Assembly: GCA_035771165.1 (NCBI GenBank)
Contig: JAWNZC010000103.1
Location: 1,793,501 to 1,857,500, forward strand
DNA length: 64,000 nucleotides
Reading direction: 5' to 3'
DNA from: Paragorgia papillata
Taxonomy: Eukaryota > Cnidaria > Anthozoa > Scleralcyonacea > Coralliidae
Part shown: one piece after another, positions 22,161 through 30,340 of the stretch
Layout: each line of letters opens with the position of its first letter
Numbering within the stretch: the stretch's first letter is position 1
Notes under the pieces: generated by a model
What the model was told of the DNA's origin: nothing
Databases searched by the model: none
The model's input: the letters and a program-made list of their open reading frames with translations, nothing else
Program-made: the position numbers and the translations under genes

Positions 22161-22979
22161 ATGAGTTATTTTTATGGTTATGGAAGACGACAGCACCTTG
22201 CTATGCATGATGACACAGACAAGAAAATTAAAGACATTGAGAAACAAATAAAAAACCTAGGCCATGAGGGAAACTACAAAACCGTTTTTGACATTAACTT
22301 AACAACAGCTGACAAAACCTTTGAAACAGTCAGTGGGGTAAAAAGAATAACCCAAGCACGGAGTGGAAACTCTGTCCTTTGACAAGATGATAAAACCGTT
22401 GCCCCAACATTTGGCTCGGACCCCATTGGCCCAGGAAAAGATTACATTGAAAACAAGGGAGGCAACTACATGTGTTTTTGCAACACTGAAATGCAGTTTA
22501 ATGATGTTTCTGTTTTTGTTGTTTGCGCTGTGGTTGATACATCTGTTTCCGGCGATTGGAGTTATCTTATTGGAAATGATAATGGTAATTATGATAAATA
22601 TATTAGCTTTAAATCCTACTCTTACTCCAAATTAATAATTGGTGGTATAAGACAAAGCACTAGAAAAACCGTAAATATTGTAAGTCCTCATAGTATTCTT
22701 AGCAAACATATAGTTTCCTGCCATTGGTTAGGAGCTGGAGGTATTGTATATTTAAATGGTATAAAGTTGGCAGGATCAGAATTTAAATCGGACCTTGCAG
22801 ACATAGGTAGTCCATTTGGTTCTGTATTTTTAAACAAAAGACTAAGTGGAACCCCCTCAAATAATTTCCAACTAAAAGGAAAAATTTATGGAATTAAAAT
22901 TGTCCATGGCCCTTTGCTTCCAGCTGAGATTGTAAAAATTAACAAGGAAATGATGAAAGAATATGGAAACTTCATTTAA
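22161..22979 (+). pseudogene. Fibre-like protein with jelly-roll/LamG-like end, interrupted by in-frame TGA
   Basis: A 273-codon frame with one TGA at 22,380-22,382 (codon 74). The reading frame is the same and fully open on both sides, so this is a single nonsense change and not a frameshift. The start follows CATAAATAAACA. The N-terminus MSYFYGYG closely matches the start of the next gene (MSYYYGYY), suggesting a shared anchor peptide. The C-terminal part (GGIVYLNGIKLAG, GKIYGIKIVHGPLLPAEI) resembles concanavalin/LamG-type beta-sandwich domains of surface proteins. I infer a fibre or attachment protein. The alternative is a functional short protein of 73 residues, or stop readthrough. Confidence 0.65.
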
Positions 22980-22993
22980 ACATTAAACAAACA

Positions 22994-24337
22994 ATGAGCT
23001 ACTACTATGGATATTATGATGACTCAGACATGTCCGGCGGCTATGGATCCGGTGGTCAAGGAGACCAAGGGGAAGCAGGTCCTCAAGGAGACCAAGGACC
23101 CCAAGGTGATCAAGGCCCCCAAGGAAACACAGGCCCAACAGGTTCCCAAGGAGCAACTGGTCTTCAAGGAGCCAATGGTCCCCCAGGCCAACCCGGTCGC
23201 CAAGGACCAAGAGGACCCCAAGGCTTGGAAGGTCTTAAAGGAGACCAAGGTTTAACAGGAACCCAAGGTCCCAAAGGCCCCAAAGGAGACCAAGGTACCC
23301 AAGGACCCAATGGCCCCAAAGGTGCCAATGGTCCCCCAGGCCAACCCGGTCGCCAAGGTCCAAGAGGTCCCCAAGGCTTAGAGGGTCTTCAAGGCCTCCA
23401 AGGAACATCTGGCCCAACAGGTCCCCAAGGTCCCAAAGGCGACAAGGGAGATCATGGTACCCAAGGGTCAAAAGGTTCCAAAGGCGACAAGGGAGACACA
23501 GGCCCCAAAGGAATGGCAGGAACAGCAGCCCAGAAAGGGGAAAAGGGAGACCCTGGGGATGAAGGGGCAAAAGGTAACAAAGGTAACCCGGGTGCGACAG
23601 GAGCACAAGGACCTCAAGGACCCCAAGGCCCCCAGGGTGCCCAGGGTCCAACAGGGTCCAAAGGCTCAACCGGGAATACTGGTTCTCAAGGCCCCCAAGG
23701 ACCCCAAGGGACGAAAGGAGACAAAGGCAATCAGGGGGACAAGGGAGACCAAGGCGACCAAGGAATCCGGGGGTTGCCAGGAGGAAAAGGATCAACTGGA
23801 CTAAGAGGGCTAAGAGGCCTAAGAGGAGTTACAGGAACCACAGGACCAGCTGGAACTTTTTCGCAGGTAATAAAGTATAAAAAAGATAGTGGAAAAACAA
23901 ACCATAAAGCAGGTAGTTGGGATAACAGCAATAACATCAGCACTTTGGTATCATTTACATCAACCAATGATACTGGAAAATATTTAATATCATATTGGTT
24001 TTTACTTCAACCAGATGGGCATAAAATAGACCAACAAAGTAAAAAGAAAACATGGTGGGATGGTTCTACTTACAATGCATATTTTGATCTAAAAACAAAC
24101 CTTTACCATGGAGATATTACAAGCAGGTCAAACGAACTTTCAGGTTTGGAAACTATAACCATGGGAAGAACATATAACGAAAACATTCCCCACAATGTAT
24201 TTTGTCAAGGTATTGCAACCATAAAAAAGGGAACCCAAATATCTTTGCATTCTTATTCTGGTTCGGTTGGAGATGACTATACCTACTTGTTTTTCAATGT
24301 TTGGGATGTTGAGATTAACTTGTTAAAAATTAATTAA
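22994..24337 (+). CDS. Collagen-like fibre protein with globular C-terminal head
   Basis: 447 residues. Residues 1-8 are MSYYYGYY, shared with the preceding gene. A Gly-X-Y collagen-like shaft runs from about residue 20 to 287, rich in [10 protein letters not shown] and GATG. The last 160 residues form a non-repetitive domain with alternating hydrophobic strands ([31 protein letters not shown]) resembling C1q/TNF-type trimeric jelly-roll heads. The layout (short N-terminal tail, long trimeric shaft, globular head) is that of a viral or phage fibre and suggests a host-binding spike anchored at the capsid vertex. The gene starts 14 bp after the previous stop, after TTAAACAAACA. The head assignment is from pattern only. 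Confidence 0.8.
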   Translation: MSYYYGYYDDSDMSGGYGSGGQGDQGEAGPQGDQGPQGDQGPQGNTGPTGSQGATGLQGANGPPGQPGRQGPRGPQGLEGLKGDQGLTGTQGPKGPKGDQGTQGPNGPKGANGPPGQPGRQGPRGPQGLEGLQGLQGTSGPTGPQGPKGDKGDHGTQGSKGSKGDKGDTGPKGMAGTAAQKGEKGDPGDEGAKGNKGNPGATGAQGPQGPQGPQGAQGPTGSKGSTGNTGSQGPQGPQGTKGDKGNQGDKGDQGDQGIRGLPGGKGSTGLRGLRGLRGVTGTTGPAGTFSQVIKYKKDSGKTNHKAGSWDNSNNISTLVSFTSTNDTGKYLISYWFLLQPDGHKIDQQSKKKTWWDGSTYNAYFDLKTNLYHGDITSRSNELSGLETITMGRTYNENIPHNVFCQGIATIKKGTQISLHSYSGSVGDDYTYLFFNVWDVEINLLKIN

Positions 24338-24341
24338 ATAA

Positions 24342-24533
24342 ATGGAGAAGCCAAAGGTTTGCAAACTTGGAGAAAAATGTGTTTTGGTCAAAGCTGTTAT
24401 TAAAACCGCAACAGACAACTCTTTAGAAGAAATATATTACAACACTGATCATAAAAATATTTGTAATTTTCTACACCCAAATGAAGACTTGGTAAAAATG
24501 CTAACAAGAATAGGGGTATATGATTCTGTTTAA
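24342..24533 (+). CDS. Small protein of unknown function, 63 residues
   Basis: It starts right after TTAATTAAATAA, four bases behind the collagen-like gene. It contains CKLGEKC near the N-terminus and HKNICNFLHP near residue 38-47, so a metal site is possible, but the spacing does not fit a standard zinc finger. The start motif and tight packing argue it is real. No family is recognised. Confidence 0.6.
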   Translation: MEKPKVCKLGEKCVLVKAVIKTATDNSLEEIYYNTDHKNICNFLHPNEDLVKMLTRIGVYDSV

Positions 24534-24683
24534 ACTAGCTTAAAAACATTTTGAACTAGCTGTTTGAACTAGCTATTCCAACATTTTAAATAAATTTAAA
24601 CAAACTTTAAACTAGCTATTTGAACTAGCTATTCCAACATTTTAAACAAATTTGAGCAAACTCTAAACAAACCCATTAAATAA
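24534..24683. repeat. AACTAGCT repeat region
   Basis: The octamer AACTAGCT occurs five times in this AT-rich gap, in two copies of a roughly 65-bp unit containing GAACTAGCTATTCCAACA. This is the longest non-coding gap within the left gene block apart from hairpins. A regulatory or replication role is possible but not shown. Confidence 0.7.
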
Positions 24684-25043
24684 ATGGAAACAACCCAACC
24701 AAAAGAATCAAAACCAGAACCCGAAATACAAACCATTACCAAAACCCCACCTCCAAGGGTAAAGAACCCCAAAAGAGTAGCCCAGGGAAAAAAACTAGCC
24801 CAAGTAAGCAGAGCTGCAAAACTAAGGAAAAAACAATCCTTAGCTCCAATCCCAGAAGAAGAGCCCGAAGGAATGAGTACTAATTCTATGATTACATACA
24901 CTGGCACCATTCTTGGAACTTGTTGTACCCTGGTGTTAACTTACATTGCATACAGCAAATGGACTGAAACAAAGGAAGAAAACCCTTCGAAAATTCAAAA
25001 GTCAAAACCAACATACAAAGATCTTTCCAAATATGATCTATGA
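24684..25043 (+). CDS. Basic single-pass membrane protein, 119 residues
   Basis: The start follows CCCATTAAATAA directly. Residues 1-62 are rich in Pro, Lys and Arg (KNPKRVAQGKKLAQ, AAKLRKKQ), followed by EEEPEG and one hydrophobic segment at about 70-90 (ITYTGTILGTCCTLVLTYIAY), then a short charged tail. Its place directly upstream of the capsid gene suggests a minor virion protein; the basic part could contact DNA. No named family is recognised. Confidence 0.7.
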   Translation: METTQPKESKPEPEIQTITKTPPPRVKNPKRVAQGKKLAQVSRAAKLRKKQSLAPIPEEEPEGMSTNSMITYTGTILGTCCTLVLTYIAYSKWTETKEENPSKIQKSKPTYKDLSKYDL

Positions 25044-25056
25044 GAATTTTCAAAAC

Positions 25057-25078
25057 TTCTATCCTTAAGGGGATAGAA
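25057..25078 (+). terminator. Hairpin before the capsid gene
   Basis: TTCTATCC pairs with GGATAGAA around TTAAGG, followed by a T run. It separates the membrane-protein gene from the capsid gene. Confidence 0.7.
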
Positions 25079-25097
25079 TTTTTTTATGTAGTAATAA

Positions 25098-26303
25098 ATG
25101 AATACCGAAAGAGAAGTTAAACTCATTCCTGGTTACAACCGGTTACATAAAAGTTCAATAACCGGAGAAAGATCCAGAAATGTAATTACTTTCAACCCCA
25201 ATTCGGCTAATGAAGGGGAAGTAATTTATGTCCATATCCCAAAACTTAAACCTGGAGCTACCCTGGTCCCAGACAAGATGTTCCTCCTGTTCGACTTTAA
25301 GAACAAAAACACCAAATCTTGGTTCAATAACAACCTGGCAAGACAACTCCAAGAACGCTTGGAAGTCAGATTTGCCGGTGAGAAAGTCTATGACAACACA
25401 GGAGAAAGTCTTCTTGGGACTTATAAAGATTTGTGGATGGACAAGCATGAAAGAGCCAACATGATTGAGGATGGCATTGCATCCGAAAATCAGAGGAAAC
25501 TAATCTCAAAATCTGATGATGCCTCTTCCGACTCTTATGCCGCTGTCTATGGTACAAAACAAAGGATCCCATTAGGCAAAATTCTAAAGGATCATGGGCT
25601 CTATGCCCCCCACAGTATGGCAAATGACTTACAATATATAATTACACTCCCAAAAGGAACTGACATAATGAAAGCCCAAAGCAGTCAATCTGTGGCTGGC
25701 TACTCACTTGAGAACATCGAGTACGAGACCATTACAAACTTCCAACTAGTAGGAGAGATTGAATCCTCCTACCAAGTAGGCAGGGCACTTTCCTTCGAAC
25801 ATGTTACCCTGATGAAAACCTCTCCATGGGCTGCTGCAACAACATTAATCAATGAGACCATTAACCTGCCAAGAAAGAGCATGAAAGCTGTTGTAATGTT
25901 GTTTACAAAGGCTTCCCGGAGTGGATCTGAAGAGTTTGTTTTCCCTAACATTGAAAGGGTCAAGGTAACCATTGAGGGAATTCCTAACAGTATTTACTCC
26001 CAAGGAATCCCAAAAAGAAGACTGTTTGAAGAGGCGGAGAGACTTTTCAGACAGACTGATTATCCAACCATCCAAGCAGAAGAATTCTTTACAGATGAGA
26101 AGTTTGCACTTGTGGTTGACTTGAGATCCATTAATGACAATGATGTCTATGGAGATGGTACAAGACTCCTGACTACACAGTCTGGGATCATGCTAGAAAT
26201 TAAGAAAAAGGCAACAACAACAGACCTTAGATGCCATGTTTTCATCCTCTCAGATGGACTGTTGAAAGTTCAAGGAGGAGAATTCCAAAGTGTAAACAAC
26301 TAG
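25098..26303 (+). CDS. Major capsid protein candidate, hexon-type double jelly-roll
   Basis: 401 residues, starting after GTAGTAATAA. It opens with VKLIPGYNRLHKSSITGERSR and has many alternating beta-strand-like segments (VITFNPN, VIYVHIPKLKPGATLVPDK, LEVRFAGEKVYD, LQYIITLPKGTD, MKAVVMLFT, VKVTIEGIPNSIY, FALVVDLRS, LRCHVFILSDG). It is the longest protein next to the packaging ATPase and lies directly upstream of it with 7 bp between, as the major capsid gene does in Polintons. It is shorter than many Polinton capsid proteins. I recognise the family as the capsid-type protein of invertebrate Polintons, but the double jelly-roll fold itself is inferred. Confidence 0.65.
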   Translation: MNTEREVKLIPGYNRLHKSSITGERSRNVITFNPNSANEGEVIYVHIPKLKPGATLVPDKMFLLFDFKNKNTKSWFNNNLARQLQERLEVRFAGEKVYDNTGESLLGTYKDLWMDKHERANMIEDGIASENQRKLISKSDDASSDSYAAVYGTKQRIPLGKILKDHGLYAPHSMANDLQYIITLPKGTDIMKAQSSQSVAGYSLENIEYETITNFQLVGEIESSYQVGRALSFEHVTLMKTSPWAAATTLINETINLPRKSMKAVVMLFTKASRSGSEEFVFPNIERVKVTIEGIPNSIYSQGIPKRRLFEEAERLFRQTDYPTIQAEEFFTDEKFALVVDLRSINDNDVYGDGTRLLTTQSGIMLEIKKKATTTDLRCHVFILSDGLLKVQGGEFQSVNN

Positions 26304-26310
26304 ATAAAAA

Positions 26311-26967
26311 ATGAGACCCTTCAACATGATTATAGTCGGAATGACAAGTTGTGGAAAATCCCACTACTTGTTAAAAATGCTAGAAGAAACACCAAAACAG
26401 TTTGAAAACATTTTCCTAATCTGTCCCACTTTCGAATGGAACAAAACATACCTAGAATGGGAACACCTAAATGATCCAAGATTCTTTGTCATCCCATGCG
26501 ACCAAGATGAGTCCGAAGATTTTCTAAAATATGTTGTGGACTATTGCAAAGGGACCCCAAGTCTAATAATTTTAGATGACTGTGCTTCTGGTCAGGCTAT
26601 TAAAAACAGGACAAGTGAATTTGTAAAACTTGGTTTCAGTGCCAGGCATATGGACATTAGCACAGCAGTCCTTACCCAACAAATGAATAGTATTGCAAAA
26701 CCATACCGAGAGAATATTTCAAAACTTGTTACTTTCTACAACCCGAACAGAAAAGATATGCAAATTATTTTAGATGATTACCTAGACATCCCAAAAGAAG
26801 AAGAGAAAAAAATAAAAGAAACATTAAAATCTCAAAAATATTCAAGACTAGAAATTAACTTAGTCCATCCTTACAACCATGAGATTATCTTTGGCTTCGC
26901 TGAGGAAAGAATAAATGAGGAACCTAAGATTACTAATAAAAAATGGGGAAACAACCATAAAATTTGA
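26311..26967 (+). CDS. A32/FtsK-HerA-type genome-packaging ATPase
   Basis: 218 residues. Walker A is GMTSCGKS at residues 10-17, Walker B is SLIILDD at 84-90, and a polar LTQQ motif follows at 121-124, the order and spacing of the poxvirus A32-like packaging ATPases found in Polintons and adintoviruses. It would pump the genome into preformed capsids. The start ATG lies after ACTAGATAAAAA, 7 bp behind the capsid gene. The 3-prime end overlaps the next gene by 53 bp in another frame. Confidence 0.93.
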   Translation: MRPFNMIIVGMTSCGKSHYLLKMLEETPKQFENIFLICPTFEWNKTYLEWEHLNDPRFFVIPCDQDESEDFLKYVVDYCKGTPSLIILDDCASGQAIKNRTSEFVKLGFSARHMDISTAVLTQQMNSIAKPYRENISKLVTFYNPNRKDMQIILDDYLDIPKEEEKKIKETLKSQKYSRLEINLVHPYNHEIIFGFAEERINEEPKITNKKWGNNHKI

Positions 26968-27562
26968 AGACCCCCTAATAATCGAGGATACAAAAATGGT
27001 GGTAAAAAATGCAACAGTGTTCTGGAACTTCAACAACATAACAGAAGAAACTTTCATCCGCCATGGACCCCACAAAATTACCTTCCAAAATGGCTACTGG
27101 ACCATTGGCTTGATCATGATTAGGCTAAAGGAAAATGGAATAAAAACTGAACTCTTGCCCTTCAACTACAAAGTTAAACTCTTCCCAACAGAAAACCTCT
27201 CATTGTTAAAACTTGGCCCACTACTTGGCTACCCGGAAACAGCCACAATAAAAAAAGGAGCCAGCCTAGTCAGTCCAAACCCAGCTAACATAAATCTTGG
27301 AATGAGATTTGTATGCATAACTTGCAACATGATTGATGGAACAAAGACATCATTTTCTGGGAAAAGAGACAGAACAGCTGTTATTCTTCCAATTACAACA
27401 AAACAAATTTTAAAAGGATCTGTTGAGAAGTTTGAAAACTTAAATTCTGTAGCGATGTTAGACAATGGAATTTACAATGAGCTTAAATTTGAGACTGACC
27501 AAGATGTTGGGGAAATTATGCTTGAAGTGTTTTTATGCCCGAAGAAAGAGAAAGAATTATAA
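26915..27562 (+). CDS. Penton-like minor capsid protein candidate
   Basis: 215 residues, mostly beta-strand-like, with LLIKNGETTIKFEDPLII, MVVKNATVFWNFNNIT and ITFQNGYWTIGLIMIRL near the N-terminus and DVGEIMLEVFLCP at the end. The start is decided by the GAATAA motif immediately before the ATG at 26,915, although this overlaps the ATPase gene by 53 bp; a later in-frame ATG exists at 26,996. A single jelly-roll penton is expected in Polintons and this is the best candidate by size, composition and position beside the capsid and ATPase genes. The fold is inferred, not seen. Confidence 0.5.
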   Translation: MRNLRLLIKNGETTIKFEDPLIIEDTKMVVKNATVFWNFNNITEETFIRHGPHKITFQNGYWTIGLIMIRLKENGIKTELLPFNYKVKLFPTENLSLLKLGPLLGYPETATIKKGASLVSPNPANINLGMRFVCITCNMIDGTKTSFSGKRDRTAVILPITTKQILKGSVEKFENLNSVAMLDNGIYNELKFETDQDVGEIMLEVFLCPKKEKEL

Positions 27563-27568
27563 TAAAAG

Positions 27569-27802
27569 ATGGACAATGATATTGTACAAAATATGAAAAT
27601 GCTCGCGGATGTAACAAATTATTTTGAAAGAGAGCAAAAAAAATTACTAAAAAATGAAACTGATTATTTTTCAGAAAATATGGTAAAAGCTATAAATGAC
27701 TTGGTCAAAGTAAACAATCTTTTAACAAGATTATTAGAAATTCTTTCCTTCAATGAAAACATGTATGAACCCTCTAAACTCGCTCCGAAAAAGAAAAAAT
27801 GA
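27569..27802 (+). CDS. Small helical protein, 77 residues
   Basis: It begins 6 bp after the previous stop, following TATAATAAAAG. It is almost entirely predicted helix with heptad-like leucines (VKVNNLLTRLLEILSF) and a lysine-rich end (KKKK). It may be a small coiled-coil virion or scaffold protein. No family is recognised. A hairpin follows. Confidence 0.6.
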   Translation: MDNDIVQNMKMLADVTNYFEREQKKLLKNETDYFSENMVKAINDLVKVNNLLTRLLEILSFNENMYEPSKLAPKKKK

Positions 27803-27815
27803 CCGGAACAAGAAA

Positions 27816-27840
27816 TTTTGTAGTTTTTTTAACTACAAAA
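27816..27840 (+). terminator. Hairpin after the small helical gene
   Basis: TTTTGTAGTT pairs perfectly with AACTACAAAA around TTTTT, 14 bp after the stop. Confidence 0.7.
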
Positions 27841-27848
27841 TAAAAATT

Positions 27849-28037
27849 ATGACCCCAAAAGCCATTATTCCTCTTTTAAATGACCTGTTAATTCTTAGGG
27901 AAACTTTGAAAACCAATGACAACCAAAACTTATCCAACTTTAAAGTGGTGTTAAACAGCCTAATTACAGCTTTGAGAAAATACATTGAAGTCATCGAAAT
28001 TTTAAAAGTTTTTAATGTTAACACCGAAGACCCTTAA
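27849..28037 (+). CDS. Small leucine-rich helical protein, 62 residues
   Basis: I place the start at the ATG at 27,849, after ATAAAAATT and downstream of the hairpin; an upstream in-frame ATG at 27,753 would read through the hairpin. The protein is helical and leucine/isoleucine-rich (LLNDLLILRETL, VVLNSLITALRKYIEVIEIL). It is similar in character to the preceding protein and could be its partner. No family is recognised. Confidence 0.55.
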   Translation: MTPKAIIPLLNDLLILRETLKTNDNQNLSNFKVVLNSLITALRKYIEVIEILKVFNVNTEDP

Positions 28038-28040
28038 TAA

Positions 28041-28268
28041 ATGAATAAGAACGAAGTTTTAAATGACTTGTATCAAGCAGCACTAATTACATTTGCAGCT
28101 GTTGGAACAAGCATGGTTTTCAAAAAAGTCCTAGGCCAGTCCCTCGCTGCACCAGCCAGTATTAAAGAAACTGCGAAACTTGGTGTGGCTGTCTCTGTAG
28201 GATTATTTTCAGTTAAAATGGCCCAAGACAAGGGTTACTTACCAAAGACTGTTGGTGGTGGAAATTGA
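28041..28268 (+). CDS. Small hydrophobic membrane protein, 75 residues
   Basis: It starts after CCCTTAATAA, 3 bp behind the previous stop. Two hydrophobic segments (ALITFAAVGTSMVF at about 14-27; LGVAVSVGLFSV at about 47-58) flank a short polar loop. The Gly-rich C-terminus is GGGN. It may be a small membrane or membrane-active virion component; I recognise no named family. Confidence 0.6.
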   Translation: MNKNEVLNDLYQAALITFAAVGTSMVFKKVLGQSLAAPASIKETAKLGVAVSVGLFSVKMAQDKGYLPKTVGGGN

Positions 28269-28302
28269 AAAGTTAGAAACCAAAAAACTACTATAATAAA
28301 GA

Positions 28303-29088
28303 ATGGTAACTAACATTGAAACTTTCAACATTAATAATGTTTTTCTTTCCGAACCTAACGAAAAATCTTTTAACAATGGATCAGTCAACTTCAAAAGAAT
28401 TAATATTAAAACCAAAGGCCCAGATGGCAAATTAACTCCCCTGATCATTAAAACAGACAAGTGTTTTTCATGGGGGCTTCAAAAGTGCAACGAGAAGTTT
28501 GGGCAAAAGGGTTACACTGTGGCGATCGTGTTACAAGACAAGGACGAAAACGGCAGGTTAAACCCAACTCCCTACCAAGAGAAGTTCCTGGGTGTTTTCA
28601 ACCAAATAGTTGAAAAATGCAAAGACTATTGTGTTAAGAACAAAATGAAACTGGGGAAGTACAACTTGGAGAAAAGAGACCTGAAAAAAATAGCAGGCTG
28701 TTTGTATGTAAAAAACGAGGTAAAGGATGGTAAATACCAACCAGTCCGGGATTACCCCCAAACTTTGTATGCAAAGGTCTTGTACAACAAAAAAGATGAC
28801 CAAATTAAGACTATTTTCTACGAGATGGAAAATGTGGATGACCCAGAAGAAGCAGGCCAAGAAGTGGAGCCAGTTTCCTATCTTAACAAAAGGTGTCATG
28901 TCCAAGCGGCCATTAGGTTTGAGAGTATATTTGTTGGGAATGTTATTTCTCTCCAAATGAAGGTCATTGAGACAAATGTTAAAGAAATAGAGTCAACCAG
29001 GAGAAGACTAATGAGTAGCGCAGTTGCGTTGCCAAAGGTTGAGCAAGTTGTTGAGAAACTTAAAGAGGAATTTGAAGAGGAGGATTAG
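28303..29088 (+). CDS. NCLDV-type DNA-binding protein candidate (DUF2738/DUF5871-like)
   Basis: 261 residues, starting after TATAATAAAGA. The order of segments, CFSWGLQ (54-60), GYTVAIVL, FNQIVEKCKDYC, QTLYAKVLYNKK, CHVQAAIRFESIFVGN and ISLQMKVIE, matches what I know of a family found in nucleocytoplasmic large DNA viruses and proposed to bind single-stranded DNA. It would coat displaced strands during protein-primed replication. The C-terminus is strongly acidic (LKEEFEEED), as is common in single-strand binding proteins. The family call is from memory of its motif pattern and needs a profile search. Confidence 0.5.
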   Translation: MVTNIETFNINNVFLSEPNEKSFNNGSVNFKRINIKTKGPDGKLTPLIIKTDKCFSWGLQKCNEKFGQKGYTVAIVLQDKDENGRLNPTPYQEKFLGVFNQIVEKCKDYCVKNKMKLGKYNLEKRDLKKIAGCLYVKNEVKDGKYQPVRDYPQTLYAKVLYNKKDDQIKTIFYEMENVDDPEEAGQEVEPVSYLNKRCHVQAAIRFESIFVGNVISLQMKVIETNVKEIESTRRRLMSSAVALPKVEQVVEKLKEEFEEED

Positions 29089-29134
29089 AAAAACTTAAAA
29101 AACTAGCTTCGCTGACGCTTTGCGGAAAAAAATC

Positions 29135-29153
29135 TCTTATTTTAAAAATAAGA
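29135..29153 (+). terminator. Hairpin between the DNA-binding and membrane-protein genes
   Basis: TCTTATTTT is followed after one base by AAAATAAGA, a tight AT palindrome. The adjoining CTAGCTTCGCTGACGCTTTG is GC-richer than its surroundings. Confidence 0.6.
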
Positions 29154-29164
29154 AATTTTAATAA

Positions 29165-29563
29165 ATGGCTTCAATGGTAGCAGGAGGATTATTTAATGCC
29201 ATCGCCTTTGCAGGTGCTGGCTACTTGTTCCAATCTTTTAACAAAGATGGTTTCGCAAAAGAAACAAAAAGACATAACCAGGCAACTGAAGAATTACAAA
29301 AAGCCCATGAAAAATTTTTCGAAAATGAGATTAAGAGAAAAGACAGACAGAGAGAACTTCAGGATGAGATCCGGACTGCAGGTTATAATATGCAAGACAC
29401 TTCAAAAGCCTTTAATGAACTTCATCGAATCATGCAAACAGCCCAAGTTGAACCAAGGATTGAAGACTTTTACCAACCAAGTGAGGAGATGGAAAAGTAC
29501 CAGATTATTGCTGTTACTTTGTCTGGAACAGGGATTGGGTGGTTGTTGTCTAGGTTTGTTTAG
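29165..29563 (+). CDS. Membrane protein with central coiled coil, 132 residues
   Basis: It starts after TTTTAATAA. A hydrophobic N-terminus (MVAGGLFNAIAFAGAGYLF) is followed by a long charged helix with heptad character (residues about 30-80), and a second hydrophobic segment at the C-terminus (IIAVTLSGTGIGWLLSRFV). Both ends could sit in a membrane with the coiled coil between them. No family is recognised. It ends the rightward block; the next two genes run leftward and share the following hairpin. Confidence 0.65.
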   Translation: MASMVAGGLFNAIAFAGAGYLFQSFNKDGFAKETKRHNQATEELQKAHEKFFENEIKRKDRQRELQDEIRTAGYNMQDTSKAFNELHRIMQTAQVEPRIEDFYQPSEEMEKYQIIAVTLSGTGIGWLLSRFV

Positions 29564-29572
29564 GAAGAGAAT

Positions 29573-29598
29573 TTTTGTAACTTAAAGAAGTTACAAAA
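29573..29598. terminator. Bidirectional hairpin between convergent genes
   Basis: TTTTGTAACTT pairs perfectly with AAGTTACAAAA around AAAG. It lies 10 bp after the stop of the rightward gene and 11 bp before the end of the leftward gene, so it can serve both. Confidence 0.75.
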
Positions 29599-29608
29599 TA
29601 ATTAGGGT

Positions 29609-30328
29609 TTAAAATCTTTTTTCTTTTTGAATTTTTTCTGCCAGGTACTCTAAACATATTTCCATTTCAGTCATGGGACGGTTTTCCTTTTCTTCGTTCT
29701 TATTGTAATTTAAAATTTCCTCTATTTTCCCAAAAATCTTTTTAGGATTTTTAAACCTAGGAATCTCCATCCTTTTCAAAATTTCAGGCTGACACACCGA
29801 AAGAATGGCCATTAATATATAATTTTTGTTAGGTCTAATTTTAATTTTTCCTTTGTCTCTAAGTTCTTCTAAATTTTGATCAAACTGTTCAATGACCCTA
29901 AGGACCAATGGTTTTTGAACTTTCCAGTCCTTAATGGGATTCTGTAATGGGCAAACACACACACAAGACTCTTCATCGCACTTGCACAAACACCTGTCCA
30001 AACAGGTTAGGTACTTGCTCTTTTCCATAAATGCCTTTGGTGGGACCAGGTTACAGACTGGCAACAGATTGTAATAGTCTTTCTTTAAATTTTTAACCGT
30101 GGGTGGCTCAGTTGGTCTTCCTGAAAGCTTTGCATTAATATTGTAATAACTTCTTTTGGTAATGAAAGTCCCTGTAACAACACCACATTCTGGACAAAAA
30201 ACACAGGTGCTATCTTCTTCTAGTCTTTCATTGCAACATTTACTGGTAAAAGCTGGTCCACTATGTTTGTCCAAGAATTTTTTTAAAGTTGGGGAAATTT
30301 TAATAGTATAGTTTATTAAGTTTGTCAT
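29609..30328 (-). CDS. Zinc-ribbon protein, possible VLTF3/TFIIB-like transcription factor
   Basis: 239 residues. An N-terminal zinc ribbon has C31/C32, C42, C45 and C48 in the form CVFCPECG. A second cysteine cluster (C109 to C126, CLCKCDEESCVCVC) may bind another metal. The C-terminal half has KNYILMAILSVCQPE and MEIPRFKNPKKIFGKIEEIL, which resembles the NY...LPYFP...W region of poxvirus late transcription factor 3 relatives. The start follows ATAATAAAAGGAAAGA on the minus strand. If the resemblance holds, it could drive late genes from the shared start motif. A TFIIB-like or unrelated zinc protein remains possible. Confidence 0.5.
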   Translation of the reverse strand: MTNLINYTIKISPTLKKFLDKHSGPAFTSKCCNERLEEDSTCVFCPECGVVTGTFITKRSYYNINAKLSGRPTEPPTVKNLKKDYYNLLPVCNLVPPKAFMEKSKYLTCLDRCLCKCDEESCVCVCPLQNPIKDWKVQKPLVLRVIEQFDQNLEELRDKGKIKIRPNKNYILMAILSVCQPEILKRMEIPRFKNPKKIFGKIEEILNYNKNEEKENRPMTEMEICLEYLAEKIQKEKRF

Positions 30329-30340
30329 TCTTTCCTTTTA

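Noticed and set aside
24629..24910. Antisense frames opposite Polinton genes here and elsewhere
   Set aside because: They are shadows of real genes and lack the start motif.
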